A stretch of DNA of 64,000 nucleotides from Actinomycetota bacterium (lineage in GTDB: Bacteria > Actinomycetota > Thermoleophilia > Gaiellales > Gaiellaceae), in assembly GCA_004366385.1 (NCBI GenBank), contig SIRU01000051.1, forward strand, positions 1 through 64,000, written 5' to 3'. Both the position numbers and the translations under genes were made by a program. The notes below the pieces were generated by a model. That model was not told where the DNA came from. It searched no databases and was given only the letters and a program-made list of their open reading frames with translations. Shown in pieces: positions 8,028 through 17,059 of this stretch (position 1 is the stretch's first letter; every line of letters starts with the position of its first letter).

Positions 8028-9452
8028 CTACGAGGCGGCGCCTGCGGGCTCGTGCTCGGGCTCGGGCTCGGGGACGGCCTCGGGCTGCCGCGGCGGGCCG
8101 AGGCTGAGGATCATGCGGGTCCCGCCGCCGTCGGCCTGCTCCGCGACGACCTCGCCTCCGTGGGCGTCCGCGACTTGGCGCACGATCGCGAGGCCGAGCC
8201 CCGAGCCGGGCATCCCGCGCGCCGAGCGGGCGCGGTAGAAGCGGTCGAAGACGTACGGGAGATCCTCGTCGGCGATCCCCGGCCCGTGGTCGCGGACGAC
8301 GACGGCGCCGTCCTGGACCGCGAGCTCGACGGTGGCACCGGGCGCACTCCACTTGGCGGCGTTGTCGAGGAGGTTGCCGATCGCACGCTCGATCGTGGAC
8401 GGGACGCCGTGGACGACGGACTCCTCGAGCTCGGCCGTGAACTCGACGCCCGGCCGGTTGCGCCGGACGCGCTCGAGCGCCTCGGCGGCGAGCAGGTCGA
8501 GGCGCACGTCCTCGGGCTGCTCGATCGGCTGCTCGGCGCGTGCGAGCTCGATCAGCTCGGCGATGAGCGTCGTCATCTCTTCGAGCTGCTCGACGACGTC
8601 CGAGAGCAGCCGCGCGCGCTCCTCGTCCGGCAGCTCGCGGTCGCCGGCGAGCACCTCGATGTTCGTGCGCAGGCTGGTCAGAGGGGTGCGGAGCTCGTGC
8701 GACGCGTCCGCGACGAGCTGGCGCTGCGCGCGCGTGGAGTCCTCGAGAGCGCCGAGCATCGAGTTGAAGCTCCCGGCGAGCCGGCTGAGCTCGTCGCGGC
8801 CGCCGACCTCGATTCGCTGCGAGAGATCGCCCGTCTCCGTGACCGTCTCGGCGGTCTCGGTGAGACGGCGGACCGGCGCGAGAGCGGCCCGCGAGACGAC
8901 GAGGCCGAACGCCGCCGCCATGCCCACGCCCGCGAGCGCGATCACGAAGAGGACGAGCTTGATCCGGTCGAGCGCGGTGTCGACCTCCGTCAGCGGCCGG
9001 GCGATCTGCACCGCGAATCCGGGCCCGTAGGCGAAGGCGAGGACGCGGACGTGCGTGCCGTCGAGATCGACGTCCTCGAAGACGGCATCGCCCGGGAGGC
9101 TTCGCGTCGTGAGCTCGCGCACGGCGTCCGAGACCGGCAGCTCGAGGTCTTGGAACGGCTGACGCAGCGTCGAGCCGTCCGAGCGCACGAGCTGGACGAG
9201 CGTGTTCGGCTCGGTGAAACCGGGCCGGATGCCGAGGAACAGCTCGCCGCTCCGGGAGGGGATCGGCTGGAGCGGCGTACGCGCGATCTGCTCCATCCGC
9301 TGCTCGAGCGTCTCGTCGATCTGCGCGCGGAGCTCCCCGCGGACGAGGAAGAACACGAGGATGGACGCGAGCACGACGGCCAGCGCGACGGCGCCGGCGG
9401 CCGCGATCGCGATCCGGGCGCGGAAACTGAGACTGCCGAGGAGGCGGCTCAT
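8028..9452 (-). CDS. HAMP-type sensor histidine kinase (MprB-like)
   Basis: A 474-aa membrane sensor kinase. An N-terminal TM helix (about residues 13-35) is followed by an extracytoplasmic sensor of about 115 residues, a second TM (about 155-175), HAMP, a HisKA domain with the phospho-accepting His in [13 protein letters not shown] (about 250) and HATPase_c boxes [31 protein letters not shown] and [12 protein letters not shown]. Its ATG overlaps the stop of the response regulator (ATGA). The neighbouring HtrA protease mirrors the mycobacterial MprAB-PepD arrangement, which answers envelope stress; the same role here is inference. The protein ends in a Pro/Glu-rich tail. Confidence 0.93.
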   Translation of the reverse strand: MSRLLGSLSFRARIAIAAAGAVALAVVLASILVFFLVRGELRAQIDETLEQRMEQIARTPLQPIPSRSGELFLGIRPGFTEPNTLVQLVRSDGSTLRQPFQDLELPVSDAVRELTTRSLPGDAVFEDVDLDGTHVRVLAFAYGPGFAVQIARPLTEVDTALDRIKLVLFVIALAGVGMAAAFGLVVSRAALAPVRRLTETAETVTETGDLSQRIEVGGRDELSRLAGSFNSMLGALEDSTRAQRQLVADASHELRTPLTSLRTNIEVLAGDRELPDEERARLLSDVVEQLEEMTTLIAELIELARAEQPIEQPEDVRLDLLAAEALERVRRNRPGVEFTAELEESVVHGVPSTIERAIGNLLDNAAKWSAPGATVELAVQDGAVVVRDHGPGIADEDLPYVFDRFYRARSARGMPGSGLGLAIVRQVADAHGGEVVAEQADGGGTRMILSLGPPRQPEAVPEPEPEHEPAGAAS

Positions 9453-10141
9453 GACTCCCGCAGCGCGTAGCCGACGCCGCGGACGGTGTGGATCAGCCGG
9501 CTCTTGCCGCCCTCTTCGGTCTTGCGCCGCAGGTAGCCGATGTACACGTCGAGCGAGTTCGAGGACGGCCCGAAGTCGTACCCCCAGACTCGCTCGAAGA
9601 TGATCGAGCGCGTGAGCACCTGACGCGGGTTGCGCAGGAAGAGCTCGAGGAGCGCGAACTCGGTGCGTGTCAGCTCGATGGGATCCCCGGCGCGGTACAC
9701 CTCACGCGTCCCGGTGTCGAGCTCCAGGTCGCCGAAGCGGAGGACGTCCGTGGAGCCCGCTTCCTCGGCCTCGTCGCCGCCGGCCCGACGCAGCAGCGCG
9801 CGCAGGCGGGCGAGGAGCTCGGCGAGCGCGAAGGGCTTCGAGAGGTAGTCGTCGGCTCCCGCGTCGAGCCCCGCGACCCGGCTGTCGATCTCGGCCCGGG
9901 CGGTGAGCATCAGCACGGGGACCTCCATGCCCGCCGCGCGCAGCCGCCGGCAGACCTCGAGCCCGTCGGCGCCCGGCATCAGCACGTCCAGGATCACGGC
10001 GTCGGGCGCAGGCTCGACGCTCAGCCTGCGCAAGGCGTTCTCGCCGTCCTCGGCGAGCTCGACGCGGTAGCCCTCGAGCTCGAGCGCCCGGCGCAGTGAG
10101 TCGCGCACGGCGCGCTCGTCGTCGACGACCAGGATGTCCAT
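9449..10141 (-). CDS. OmpR/PhoB-family response regulator (MprA-like)
   Basis: 230 aa. The receiver domain has DD near residues 8-9, the phospho-acceptor Asp in VILDVLMPG (about 52) and the Lys in LSKPF. The C-terminal winged helix matches Trans_reg_C, ending [13 protein letters not shown] chose ATG at 10141 because it lies 7 nt after a CACAAT -10-like box (10149-10154); an in-frame ATG three codons earlier (10150) overlaps that box. It forms an operon with the downstream kinase. Likely DNA targets are the tandem 11-bp boxes at 7912-7944, 10182-10225 and 11361-11404, including its own divergent promoter region. Confidence 0.93.
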   Translation of the reverse strand: MDILVVDDERAVRDSLRRALELEGYRVELAEDGENALRRLSVEPAPDAVILDVLMPGADGLEVCRRLRAAGMEVPVLMLTARAEIDSRVAGLDAGADDYLSKPFALAELLARLRALLRRAGGDEAEEAGSTDVLRFGDLELDTGTREVYRAGDPIELTRTEFALLELFLRNPRQVLTRSIIFERVWGYDFGPSSNSLDVYIGYLRRKTEEGGKSRLIHTVRGVGYALRES

Positions 10142-10181
10142 CGGCAGCATTGTGCGTGCCGGAACGACCGCAGGGAGGCAG

Positions 10182-10225
10182 TCTTAGCGACTTCTTAGGG
10201 CAGTCTCAGCGAGGATTTAGCGGCT
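10182..10225 (+). promoter_or_regulatory. Four tandem 11-bp response-regulator boxes upstream of htrA
   Basis: Four direct repeats lie end to end: TCTTAGCGACT, TCTTAGGGCAG, TCTCAGCGAGG and ATTTAGCGGCT, 10182-10225, in the 124-bp gap between the divergent regulator gene and htrA. The exact 11-bp period and TCTTAG core are as expected for two OmpR-family dimers. They could control both directions. Confidence 0.68.
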
Positions 10226-10265
10226 GCAGGTGTCATCGCCCATACCCGGTGGAAAGGACCGCCAC

Positions 10266-11366
10266 GTGACCTCGAGCTCCGCACGCCTGACCCTCTTCGT
10301 GGCCGGCCTCGTTGCCGCGCTCGGCCTCGGCATCGGGGTTGGGGCCCTCTCGTACGCCGTGCTCGCCGACGACCCGGCGCCGGTGGCGGCGCCGACCACG
10401 ACCGGCGAGACCCAGCCCGAGCCTGCGCCCGCGACCGCCGAGGGCATGTCGGTCGCCGAGATCTACGAGCGCACGAGCCCGAGCGTCGTCCACATCACGA
10501 CCGGCGCCGGCGGCGGCGGCCGCAGCGCGCAGGGCTCCGGCTTCGTCTACGACGAGAACGGCCACATCGTGACGAACCAGCACGTCGTGGCGGGTGCCTC
10601 GGAGATCAACGTGCGCTTCTCGAACGGGGCTCGCTACCCGGCCACGCTCGTCGGGAGCGACCGGTCGACCGACCTCGCCGTCCTCCGTGTGGATGCGCCC
10701 GACACGTTGCTCCGGCCGCTCGAGCTCGGTGACTCGAGCGACCTCCGCGAGGGCGACCCGGTCGTGGCGCTCGGAAGCCCGTTCGGTCTCGAGGGCACGA
10801 TCACGAGCGGCATCGTGAGCGCGCTGCACCGGCAGATGACGGCGCCGAACAACTTCACCATCAACGACTCCATTCAGACGGACGCCGCGCTGAACCACGG
10901 CAACTCGGGCGGGCCGCTGCTGAACGCCGCGGGGCGGGTGGTCGGCGTGAACGCCCAGATCGAGAGCGAATCCGGAGGCTCGGACGGAGTCGGCTTCGCG
11001 ATCCCCTCGAACACCGTGCGCACGATCGTCTCGCAGATCATCGAGACGGGTCGTGCGGAGCACGCGTACCTGGGCGTGACGCTCGTCACGGTGGAGGACG
11101 GCATCGCCGTCGAGATCGTGCGGGCGGGCACACCCGCGGAGGAGGCGGGGCTGCGCCCGGCCACCGGCAGCAGGCTGGACGGCGGCGTCCAGATCCCCAC
11201 CGGCGGCGATGTCATCGTCGAGTTCGACGGGAAGCGCATGAGGTCGTCGGCGCAGCTCCAGAGCGCGGTCGACGCGAAGCGCCCGGGCGACACGGTGACG
11301 ATCGTCGTGCTCCGGGACGGCAGGCCTCGCGAGGTCGAGGTCACGCTCGCGACGCGCCCTTCTTAG
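10266..11366 (+). CDS. htrA: HtrA/DegP-type membrane-anchored serine protease with PDZ domain
   Basis: 366 aa. One N-terminal TM anchor (about residues 8-30) is followed by a Pro/Thr linker, a trypsin-like protease domain with the His in TNQHVV, Asp in STDLAVL and Ser in GNSGGPLL, and a C-terminal PDZ domain (about 265-360) starting AYLGVTLV. It degrades or chaperones damaged proteins outside the membrane. I chose GTG at 10266 because GGAAAGGA (10251-10258) sits 7 nt upstream as a clear Shine-Dalgarno. It is divergent from the response regulator, with four 11-bp boxes in its promoter, and resembles mycobacterial pepD next to mprAB. Confidence 0.93.
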   Translation: MTSSSARLTLFVAGLVAALGLGIGVGALSYAVLADDPAPVAAPTTTGETQPEPAPATAEGMSVAEIYERTSPSVVHITTGAGGGGRSAQGSGFVYDENGHIVTNQHVVAGASEINVRFSNGARYPATLVGSDRSTDLAVLRVDAPDTLLRPLELGDSSDLREGDPVVALGSPFGLEGTITSGIVSALHRQMTAPNNFTINDSIQTDAALNHGNSGGPLLNAAGRVVGVNAQIESESGGSDGVGFAIPSNTVRTIVSQIIETGRAEHAYLGVTLVTVEDGIAVEIVRAGTPAEEAGLRPATGSRLDGGVQIPTGGDVIVEFDGKRMRSSAQLQSAVDAKRPGDTVTIVVLRDGRPREVEVTLATRPS

Positions 11367-11404
11367 GAGGTTCTTCGGCCGTCCTCAGGACGCCCTCACG
11401 CACC
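11361..11404 (+). promoter_or_regulatory. Four tandem 11-bp boxes overlapping the htrA stop codon
   Basis: TCTTAGGAGGT, TCTTCGGCCGT, CCTCAGGACGC and CCTCACGCACC follow one another with an exact 11-bp period, the first containing the htrA TAG stop. A CATGAT -10-like hexamer (11413-11418) begins 8 nt after the last box. This looks like an activated promoter aimed at the short interval before the cupin gene. Confidence 0.55.
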
Positions 11405-11424
11405 GCTGGTTCCATGATCTCCGA

Positions 11425-11522
11425 TGAGCGCGAGGGCGCTCGGGACGAAAGGAGACGGATGTAGAGCCAGAGGGCAGGACGACACGAGACCCCTTCCGAA
11501 GGCCGCCGCGGGCGGCCTTCGG
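11425..11522 (+). ncRNA. Candidate small RNA under the two-component system, with start-stop codon pair
   Basis: This is the region between a -10-like CATGAT (11413-11418) and a 12-bp, 3-nt-loop hairpin (11496-11522). It contains a strong Shine-Dalgarno AAAGGAG (11448-11454) followed by ATG immediately before TAG (11459-11464), a minimal start-stop. No longer reading frame fits, so it is either a small RNA or a ribosome-stalling leader. The boundaries are predicted only. Confidence 0.4.
11496..11522 (+). terminator. Perfect 12-bp hairpin terminator
   Basis: CCGAAGGCCGCC and its exact complement flank a GCG loop. It ends 13 bp before the -10 box of the cupin gene and separates it from the htrA side. 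There is no T-run. Confidence 0.6.
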
Positions 11523-11547
11523 CGTGCCTGGGGGTAGAGTCGCGCGC

Positions 11548-12189
11548 GTGAGCGAGCGCTGGAAGAGCGTGCGGCTCGACGAGATCGAGCCGATCCCGGT
11601 CGTCGGCGGCACGCTCCTCTGGCGCCCGTTGCGGCGGACGCTCGACATCGGCGCGTTCGGGATCAACGCCTACGTCGCGCCGAAGGCCGGCGACGACGTC
11701 GTCGAGGAGCACACCGAGCGGATGTACGGGCACGAGGAGGTGTACGTGGTGCTCTCGGGGCGCGCGACCTTCACGCTCGACGGGGAGACGCTCGATGCTC
11801 CGGCGGGCACGGTCGTCTTCCTTCGCGACCCGGCGGTGAAGCGCCACGCGCGGGCGGAGGAGGACGGGACGGCCGTGCTCGCGGTCGGCGGCAAGCGCGG
11901 CGCCGCGTACGAGGTCTCTCAGTGGGAGTGGGCGTTCGCGGCCGAGCGCCATCGCGCGGCGGGAGACTTCGACGCGATGGTGGACGAGATCACCGAGGGG
12001 CTGGCGCTGTACCCGGACAACCCGTCGCTGTTGTACGACCTCGGCTGCGCCGAGGCGCTCGCGGGCAGGCTCGACGACGCGCTCGCGCACGTCACGCGCG
12101 CGCTGGAGCAGAGGGCGGAGTGGCGCGAGCGCGCGGAGAACGATCCGGATCTCGAGCAGGTCCGTCGGCTTCCCGGCTGGCCGAGGTGA
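11548..12189 (+). CDS. Cupin-domain protein with C-terminal TPR-like helices
   Basis: 213 aa. The N-terminal half is a single cupin barrel; HTERMYGHEEVYVVLSG matches cupin motif 1 (G(X)5HXH(X)3-4E(X)6G) loosely, and DAPAGTVVFLRDPAVKR fits motif 2. The C-terminal about 80 residues (EWAFAAERHRAAGDF, YPDNPSLLYDLGCAEALAG) form TPR-like helix pairs. GTG at 11548 lies 7 nt after TAGAGT (11535-11540); a GTG at 11524 is in frame but upstream of that promoter, so I rejected it. Function is unknown; the fold suggests small-molecule or metal binding. Confidence 0.85.
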   Translation: MSERWKSVRLDEIEPIPVVGGTLLWRPLRRTLDIGAFGINAYVAPKAGDDVVEEHTERMYGHEEVYVVLSGRATFTLDGETLDAPAGTVVFLRDPAVKRHARAEEDGTAVLAVGGKRGAAYEVSQWEWAFAAERHRAAGDFDAMVDEITEGLALYPDNPSLLYDLGCAEALAGRLDDALAHVTRALEQRAEWRERAENDPDLEQVRRLPGWPR

Positions 12190-12494
12190 GACACGGGGCG
12201 AAGCACGCCTCGCCCGGTGTCGAGCGTGAGTCTGGTACCCGCCGGAGCCGTCTCCACCCGCCGTGTCCTTGGGGAACGATTGTCACCGTCTTTTCACGTC
12301 TCCGCGCACCACCTGTGTGCGGATCGGCGATACGCTGGACAGCGGGTGGAGGGTGGCCGAACGCCCCACCCAGGGTGGGGATTGCACGTTTGACTCGCCG
12401 CGGCTGAGAGCGCACGCGAAGGGCGACTGCGGCGCCTGCACAGGCCGTTGAGGCGAGGGCGGTCTCGCCACCGCCACCGGCTCGCCGCGCCGCG
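12190..12494. other. Gene-free convergent region with hairpins and a dispersed repeat
   Basis: This is 305 bp between the cupin gene and the end of relA/spoT. It holds a 19-nt element CTTGGGGAACGATTGTCAC (12268-12286, repeated at 30000-30018), a TACGCT -10-like box (12331-12336), a perfect palindrome CCCCACCC-A-GGGTGGGG (12364-12380) and a hairpin GGCGAG/CTCGCC (12452-12469) that could end relA transcription. A plus-strand small RNA starting near 12343 is possible but its -35 is poor. No convincing reading frame was seen. Confidence 0.5.
12268..12286 (+). repeat. Dispersed 19-nt element, copy A
   Basis: CTTGGGGA(A/G)CGAT(T/C)GTCAC matches 30000-30018 at 17 of 19 positions. Similarity extends about five bases upstream (GTGTC against ATGTC). 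Both copies lie in non-coding regions rich in palindromes. Confidence 0.5.
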
Positions 12495-14699
12495 CTACGA
12501 GGGCGTCACGCGGTACGCGTCGAAGACCGCGTCGAGGTTTCTCAGCGCGGTGAGCAGCGAGCGGAGCTCCTTCACCTCGCCCACCTCGGCCGTGTACCAG
12601 TTGCGCGCCATCCCGTCCTCGACGACGCCGCCGTACGAGACGATGTTCGCGCCGTGCTCGGCGAACGTGCGCGCGACGTCCTCGAGCAGGCGTGCGCGGT
12701 CCCACGCGTCGACCGAGATCTGGACGAGGAAGCCGGCGGACGCTCCTCCCTCCCACTCGACGCTCGTGAACCGCTCGGGGTTCCGCTGGAGCGCCTTCAC
12801 GTTCGGGCAATCCTCGCGGTGCACCGTGATCCCGCGCCCGAGCGAGATGTAGCCGACGATCGGGTCGCCCGGCACCGGGGTGCAGCACTTCGCGAGGCGC
12901 ACGAGCACGTCCTCGACGCCGGGCACGGTGATCCCGAGCTTCGTGCTCGAGACCGCGGTCTTGGCCTTCGCCGGCTTCGTCGTGATCGCCGGCTCGGCCG
13001 CGACCTCGTCGGTCTTCAGCCGTTGGATGACCTTGTTGACGATCTGGCCCGGCTGGAGCTTCCCCGCACCGAGCGCGACGTAGAAGTCCTCCGCCTTCTT
13101 GAAGCCCGTGTCGCGGATCACCTGAGCGAGCACGCTCGAGCCCTGAATCTTCCGGTACGGCAGCTTCTGCGCCTTCAGGGCCTGGTCGAGGAGCTCGCGG
13201 CCCTTCGCCTCCGTCTCGCCGCGCGTCTCGCGCTGGAACCACTGCCGAATCTTGTTGCGGGCGCGCGAGGAGCGCGCGAGCGTGAGCCAATCGCGCGACG
13301 GCCCCCGCCCCGACTTCGAGGTGAGGATCTCGACGAACTCGCCGTTCGTCAGCCGGTAGTGGAGCGGGACGATGCGGCCGTTCACCTTCGCCCCGACCGT
13401 CCGGTGGCCGACGTCCGTGTGCACGGCGTACGCGAAGTCGATCGGCGTCGCGCCCGACGGGAGCACCTTCACCTCGCCCTTGGGCGTGAAGACGTACACC
13501 TCGTCCGCGAAGAGGTCGGTGCGGAGGTTGCGCATGTACTCGCCCGGGTCCTGCTCCTCCTGCTGCGAGTCCATGAGCGACTTCACCCAGGTCAGCCACT
13601 CGTCGTCGGCCTTCGCGCCGCGGCCGCGCTTGTACAGCCAGTGGGCGGCGACGCCGTACTCCGCCTCCTCGTGCATCTCGCGGGTCCGCACCTGGATCTC
13701 GAGAGGCCTGCCCTCGGGGCCGATCACGGTCGTGTGCAGCGACCGGTAGCGGTTCAGCTTCGGCATCGCGATGAAGTCCTTGAACCGCCCGGGCATCGGC
13801 TTCCAGAGCGAGTGCACGAGCCCGAGCGCGGCGTAGCAGTCCCGCGTGCCCTCCTCCCCGCTCCGCTCGCAGATGACGCGCATCGCGGTGAGGTCGTAGA
13901 TCTCGTTGAACTCGCGGCCGCGCTTCGCCATCTTGTCGTAGATCGAGTACAGGTGCTTCGCGCGGGCGGAGATCTCAGCGGGGACGTCCGCCTCGTGGAG
14001 CTCGTGGGCGAGGATCGTCGCGGCCTTGTCCGCCTGCGCCTCGCGATCGGCCCGCTGGTCGGCCACCATCGCCTTGATCTCCGCGTACTTGCGCGGGTGC
14101 AGCGTCTGGAAGGCGAGGTCCTCGAGCTCCCACTTGAGCGCATGGATGCCGAGCCGGTGCGCGAGCGGCGCGTACACCTCGAGCGTCTCGCGCGCCTTCT
14201 GCGCCTGCTTCTGCTTCGTCTGGTACTCGATCGTGCGCATGTTGTGCAGCCGGTCGGCGAGCTTGATGAGGATGACACGAACGTCCTGCGCCATCGCGAC
14301 GATCATCTTCCGGTAGTTCTCCGCCTCCGCCTGCTCGCGGCTCTGGAAGGAGATCCTCGTCAGCTTCGTGACGCCCTCGACGAGCTGCGCGATCTCGGCG
14401 CCGAACTCACTCCGGATCTCGTCGAGCTCGGAGCCGGTGTCCTCGACGACGTCGTGCAGCAGTGCCGCGGCGATCGTCTGCTCGTCGAGGTGGAGCTCCG
14501 CGCAGATGCGCGCGACTCCGAGCGGGTGGTGGATGAAGTCCTCGCCGGAGCGCCGCGTCTGACCGTGGTGGGCCCGCTCGGAGACCTCGAACGCACGCCG
14601 CAGGAGGCCTTTGTCGACCTCCGGGTTGTAGGCCGAGACCTCGGCGATCAGCTCGTCGACGAGGTGCTCGTGGTGCCTCTTGGCGTCAAGAACGCTCAC
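12495..14699 (-). CDS. relA: Bifunctional (p)ppGpp synthetase/hydrolase RelA/SpoT
   Basis: 734 aa. The HD hydrolase domain (about 25-180) contains HHPLGVA, LLHDVVED and LADRLHNMRT, so hydrolase residues are intact. The synthetase domain (about 230-340) has RYRSLHTTVIGP and EIQVRTREMHEEAEYG. TGS (about 380-440, VFTPKGEVKVLPSGATPIDFAYAVH), a Cys-bearing helical/zinc-finger region (KCCTPVPGDPIVGYIS) and a C-terminal ACT domain follow. It makes and degrades the stringent-response alarmone. I chose GTG at 14699, 6 nt after TACACT (plus coordinates 14706-14711); the longer frame to 14765 would lie upstream of that promoter. Confidence 0.96.
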   Translation of the reverse strand: MSVLDAKRHHEHLVDELIAEVSAYNPEVDKGLLRRAFEVSERAHHGQTRRSGEDFIHHPLGVARICAELHLDEQTIAAALLHDVVEDTGSELDEIRSEFGAEIAQLVEGVTKLTRISFQSREQAEAENYRKMIVAMAQDVRVILIKLADRLHNMRTIEYQTKQKQAQKARETLEVYAPLAHRLGIHALKWELEDLAFQTLHPRKYAEIKAMVADQRADREAQADKAATILAHELHEADVPAEISARAKHLYSIYDKMAKRGREFNEIYDLTAMRVICERSGEEGTRDCYAALGLVHSLWKPMPGRFKDFIAMPKLNRYRSLHTTVIGPEGRPLEIQVRTREMHEEAEYGVAAHWLYKRGRGAKADDEWLTWVKSLMDSQQEEQDPGEYMRNLRTDLFADEVYVFTPKGEVKVLPSGATPIDFAYAVHTDVGHRTVGAKVNGRIVPLHYRLTNGEFVEILTSKSGRGPSRDWLTLARSSRARNKIRQWFQRETRGETEAKGRELLDQALKAQKLPYRKIQGSSVLAQVIRDTGFKKAEDFYVALGAGKLQPGQIVNKVIQRLKTDEVAAEPAITTKPAKAKTAVSSTKLGITVPGVEDVLVRLAKCCTPVPGDPIVGYISLGRGITVHREDCPNVKALQRNPERFTSVEWEGGASAGFLVQISVDAWDRARLLEDVARTFAEHGANIVSYGGVVEDGMARNWYTAEVGEVKELRSLLTALRNLDAVFDAYRVTPS

Positions 14700-14861
14700 G
14701 CGCTCAGTGTACTCCCGGCCTCCGCGCGCTCCTCCGGCGCGGCGAGGAAACCCGCCCCAGTCCACGAATCCCGACGGGTATGCGCTCCGTTCGCCGCTGG
14801 CTCCGCAACCGCCGCGCGCGTAGGCTCGCGCTCGTCATGCGTGACGCCCTCGTCCCGTACG

Positions 14862-14880
14862 CCTGAGGCGCTCAGGCGGC
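14862..14880. terminator. Palindromic hairpin at the recJ stop codon
   Basis: CGCCTGAG-GCG-CTCAGGCG is a perfect 8-bp stem overlapping the recJ stop. It lies upstream of relA on the same strand, so it may separate the two transcripts. There is no T-run. Confidence 0.4.
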
Positions 14881-16755
14881 CCGTGGCAGCACCTCCGCCT
14901 CGCGCGCGAGGAGGTCACGAAACGTCTGCGACTCGAGGAGCTGCCGCCGGCGGCCGGACGTCCCGTTCAGGTCGAGCTCGGCGAAGATCCTCCTCGCCTC
15001 CGGCGTCCACTCGTTCTCGCCGGCCCGCCACAGCTCACCGAGCCGCGCGCGCAGCGGCTCGTAGCCGTCGGGCGTGTCGAAGACCCGACGCACGACGAGC
15101 TGTGGCGCCACCGTCCCGTTCCAGCGGTTCTCCTTCAGTCGACACGCGACGTCGAAGAGGCCCTCGGCGCGCAGCCGGTCGAGCTGCGAGCCCTGCCCGA
15201 ACGCGATCGCGCTGCCCGCGTCCCGGCCGTGCTGCTTGACCCGGAAGCGGAGGTGCTTCCCGTCACCGACGGTCGCGGGCGAGACCGGCTGCGTCCCGGG
15301 GACGAGCAGCGTCACGTCCGGGTTGCCGAGCCCGAACGGCGCGAGGCGGTCGAGCTCGTGCGCGAGGTCGAGTGTCAGGTCCTCCGCCGATACGACAGCG
15401 TCGACCACCGTCACCGGCCACAGGTCTTGCTCGCTCAATGCGGCGTCCGCGTGCGCGGCGAACGCCTCCCTGAACGCGGCCAGCTGCTCGGGGTCGATCG
15501 ACAGCCCCGCGGCCGCCCGGTGGCCGCCGAAGCGCTCGAGGTGCTCCGCGCACGCACCGAGCGCGCCGTGAAGGTCGAAGCGCGAGATCGACCGCCCCGA
15601 TCCTCGCCACGGCCCCTCCTCCTGGCCGGCAATGAGCACGACCGGCCGGTGGAAGCGCTCGACGAGCCGCGAGGCGACGATCCCGATCACGCCCACGTGC
15701 CAGTCCTCGCTCGCGAGCACGTACCCGCGGCGGCGCCGCTCGCGCTCCGGCAGCGCCTCGACCTGCGCCGTGGCCTCGCGCAGGATCCGGTCCTCGACCG
15801 ACTGGCGGTCTCGGTTCAGCTCCTCCAGCTCGCCGGCGAGTTGCTTCGCCTCGGCCGCGTCCTCGGTGAGGATCAGCTCGAGCGCGACGTCCGGACGACC
15901 GAGCCGCCCTGCCGCGTTGATCCTCGGGGCGAGCCGGAAGCCGACCGAGCCGGAGTCGACCGCGGCCGGGTCGACGCTCGCACCTCGCATCAGCGCCCGG
16001 AGGCCCGGCCGCCGGGTGCAGGCGAGTGCCCGGAGGCCGGCCGCGGCAAGCGCGCGGTTCTCGTCCACCAGCGGCACGACATCGGCGATCGTGGCGAGCG
16101 CGACGAGGTCGAGATGCTTTCGCAACGCAGGATGGTCCGCCCCGAGGAGCGCCTCGCCAAGCTTGAAGACCACGCCGGTGCCGCACAGCTCCGGGAACGG
16201 ATACGGGGACGGCCTGGTCGCCACGATCGGGCAGTCGGGAAGCTCGTCGCCCGGCCGGTGGTGGTCGGTGACGATCACCTCGAGCCCGAGCGCCTTCGCC
16301 TCGGCGACCTCCTCGACGGCCGTGATCCCGCAGTCGACGGTGAGCACGAGCCCGATCCCGTCCACCGCGAGCTTCGCGAGCGTGTCGCTGGACACGCCGT
16401 AGCCCTCCTCGAACCGGCTCGGCAGGTGCCAGACCGCGTCCGCGCCCAGCTCTCGCAGGAGGAGCACCGCGAGCGCCGTCGCACAGATCCCGTCGACGTC
16501 GTAGTCCCCGTGGACGCAGATCCGGCGGCCGCCGTCCACGGCCTCGCGGATGCGCTCGACGGCCACCGCCATGTCGCCGAGCAGGAGCGGGTCGTGGCCG
16601 GGAAGCTCGGCGTCGAGGAAGCGCCGCGCAGTCTCGGCCTCCGTGTACCCGCGCCGCGCGAGCACGGCGGCAGTGATCGGGCTCAGCCCGAGCTCGCGCG
16701 CGATCTCGTCGGCCGCGGCCGTGTCGTAGGGGTCGATCGTCCACGTGCCCGCCAC
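14872..16755 (-). CDS. recJ: Single-stranded-DNA exonuclease RecJ
   Basis: A 627-aa 5'-3' ssDNA exonuclease used in recombination and mismatch repair. The DHH domain shows HGDYDVDGICA (about residue 82), LTVDCGIT (about 139), TDHHRPGDELP (about 165) and the later conserved GTGVVFKL; DHHA1 includes GGHRAAAGLSID (about 425), and a C-terminal OB domain follows. Length is typical. GTG at 16755 is 7 nt after TACCGT (plus coordinates 16763-16768) with no Shine-Dalgarno, so it is probably leaderless. relA lies downstream on the same strand but has its own promoter. Confidence 0.96.
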   Translation of the reverse strand: MAGTWTIDPYDTAAADEIARELGLSPITAAVLARRGYTEAETARRFLDAELPGHDPLLLGDMAVAVERIREAVDGGRRICVHGDYDVDGICATALAVLLLRELGADAVWHLPSRFEEGYGVSSDTLAKLAVDGIGLVLTVDCGITAVEEVAEAKALGLEVIVTDHHRPGDELPDCPIVATRPSPYPFPELCGTGVVFKLGEALLGADHPALRKHLDLVALATIADVVPLVDENRALAAAGLRALACTRRPGLRALMRGASVDPAAVDSGSVGFRLAPRINAAGRLGRPDVALELILTEDAAEAKQLAGELEELNRDRQSVEDRILREATAQVEALPERERRRRGYVLASEDWHVGVIGIVASRLVERFHRPVVLIAGQEEGPWRGSGRSISRFDLHGALGACAEHLERFGGHRAAAGLSIDPEQLAAFREAFAAHADAALSEQDLWPVTVVDAVVSAEDLTLDLAHELDRLAPFGLGNPDVTLLVPGTQPVSPATVGDGKHLRFRVKQHGRDAGSAIAFGQGSQLDRLRAEGLFDVACRLKENRWNGTVAPQLVVRRVFDTPDGYEPLRARLGELWRAGENEWTPEARRIFAELDLNGTSGRRRQLLESQTFRDLLAREAEVLPRAA

Positions 16756-16855
16756 ACGAGTGACGGTACGGAGGCGGCCGGACGGCTTCCATGCTCGACT
16801 CCGGCGAGTGTCAAGCGGCAGCGTGACGACTTCGCAACGATCGCTCCACAGGCGT

Positions 16856-17059
16856 CTACGACTCGCGGCGCCGCCGGATCGAGTCGAGCACGATCTTGAC
16901 CCACAGGAGGACGAGACCGACCGTCGCGCCGAGGACGAGGATCGCGATCGGCGCGTAGTACGCCATCTGCTCGAGCGAGTACTTCGTCACCGCCGCCCCG
17001 ACCAGCCACACGGCGAGCACGACCACCGCCATCGCCGCCCAGAGCCGCCGGTCGTTCAC
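16856..17059 (-). CDS. Small membrane protein with two TM helices
   Basis: 67 aa. Two hydrophobic helices (about residues 7-25 and 33-55) are joined by a short polar turn and end in a basic tail RRRRES. No family was recognised. GTG at 17059 follows TACCCT (plus coordinates 17067-17072) by 7 nt. The promoter is back-to-back with that of the 17089 gene, only 29 bp separating the two start codons. It ends 101 bp before recJ starts on the same strand. Confidence 0.75.
   Translation of the reverse strand: MNDRRLWAAMAVVVLAVWLVGAAVTKYSLEQMAYYAPIAILVLGATVGLVLLWVKIVLDSIRRRRES

Noticed and set aside
14824-14867. Tiny plus-strand frame between relA and recJ
   Set aside because: Nine codons, no Shine-Dalgarno; the TAGGCT box is 10 nt from its ATG, outside the gap seen elsewhere.
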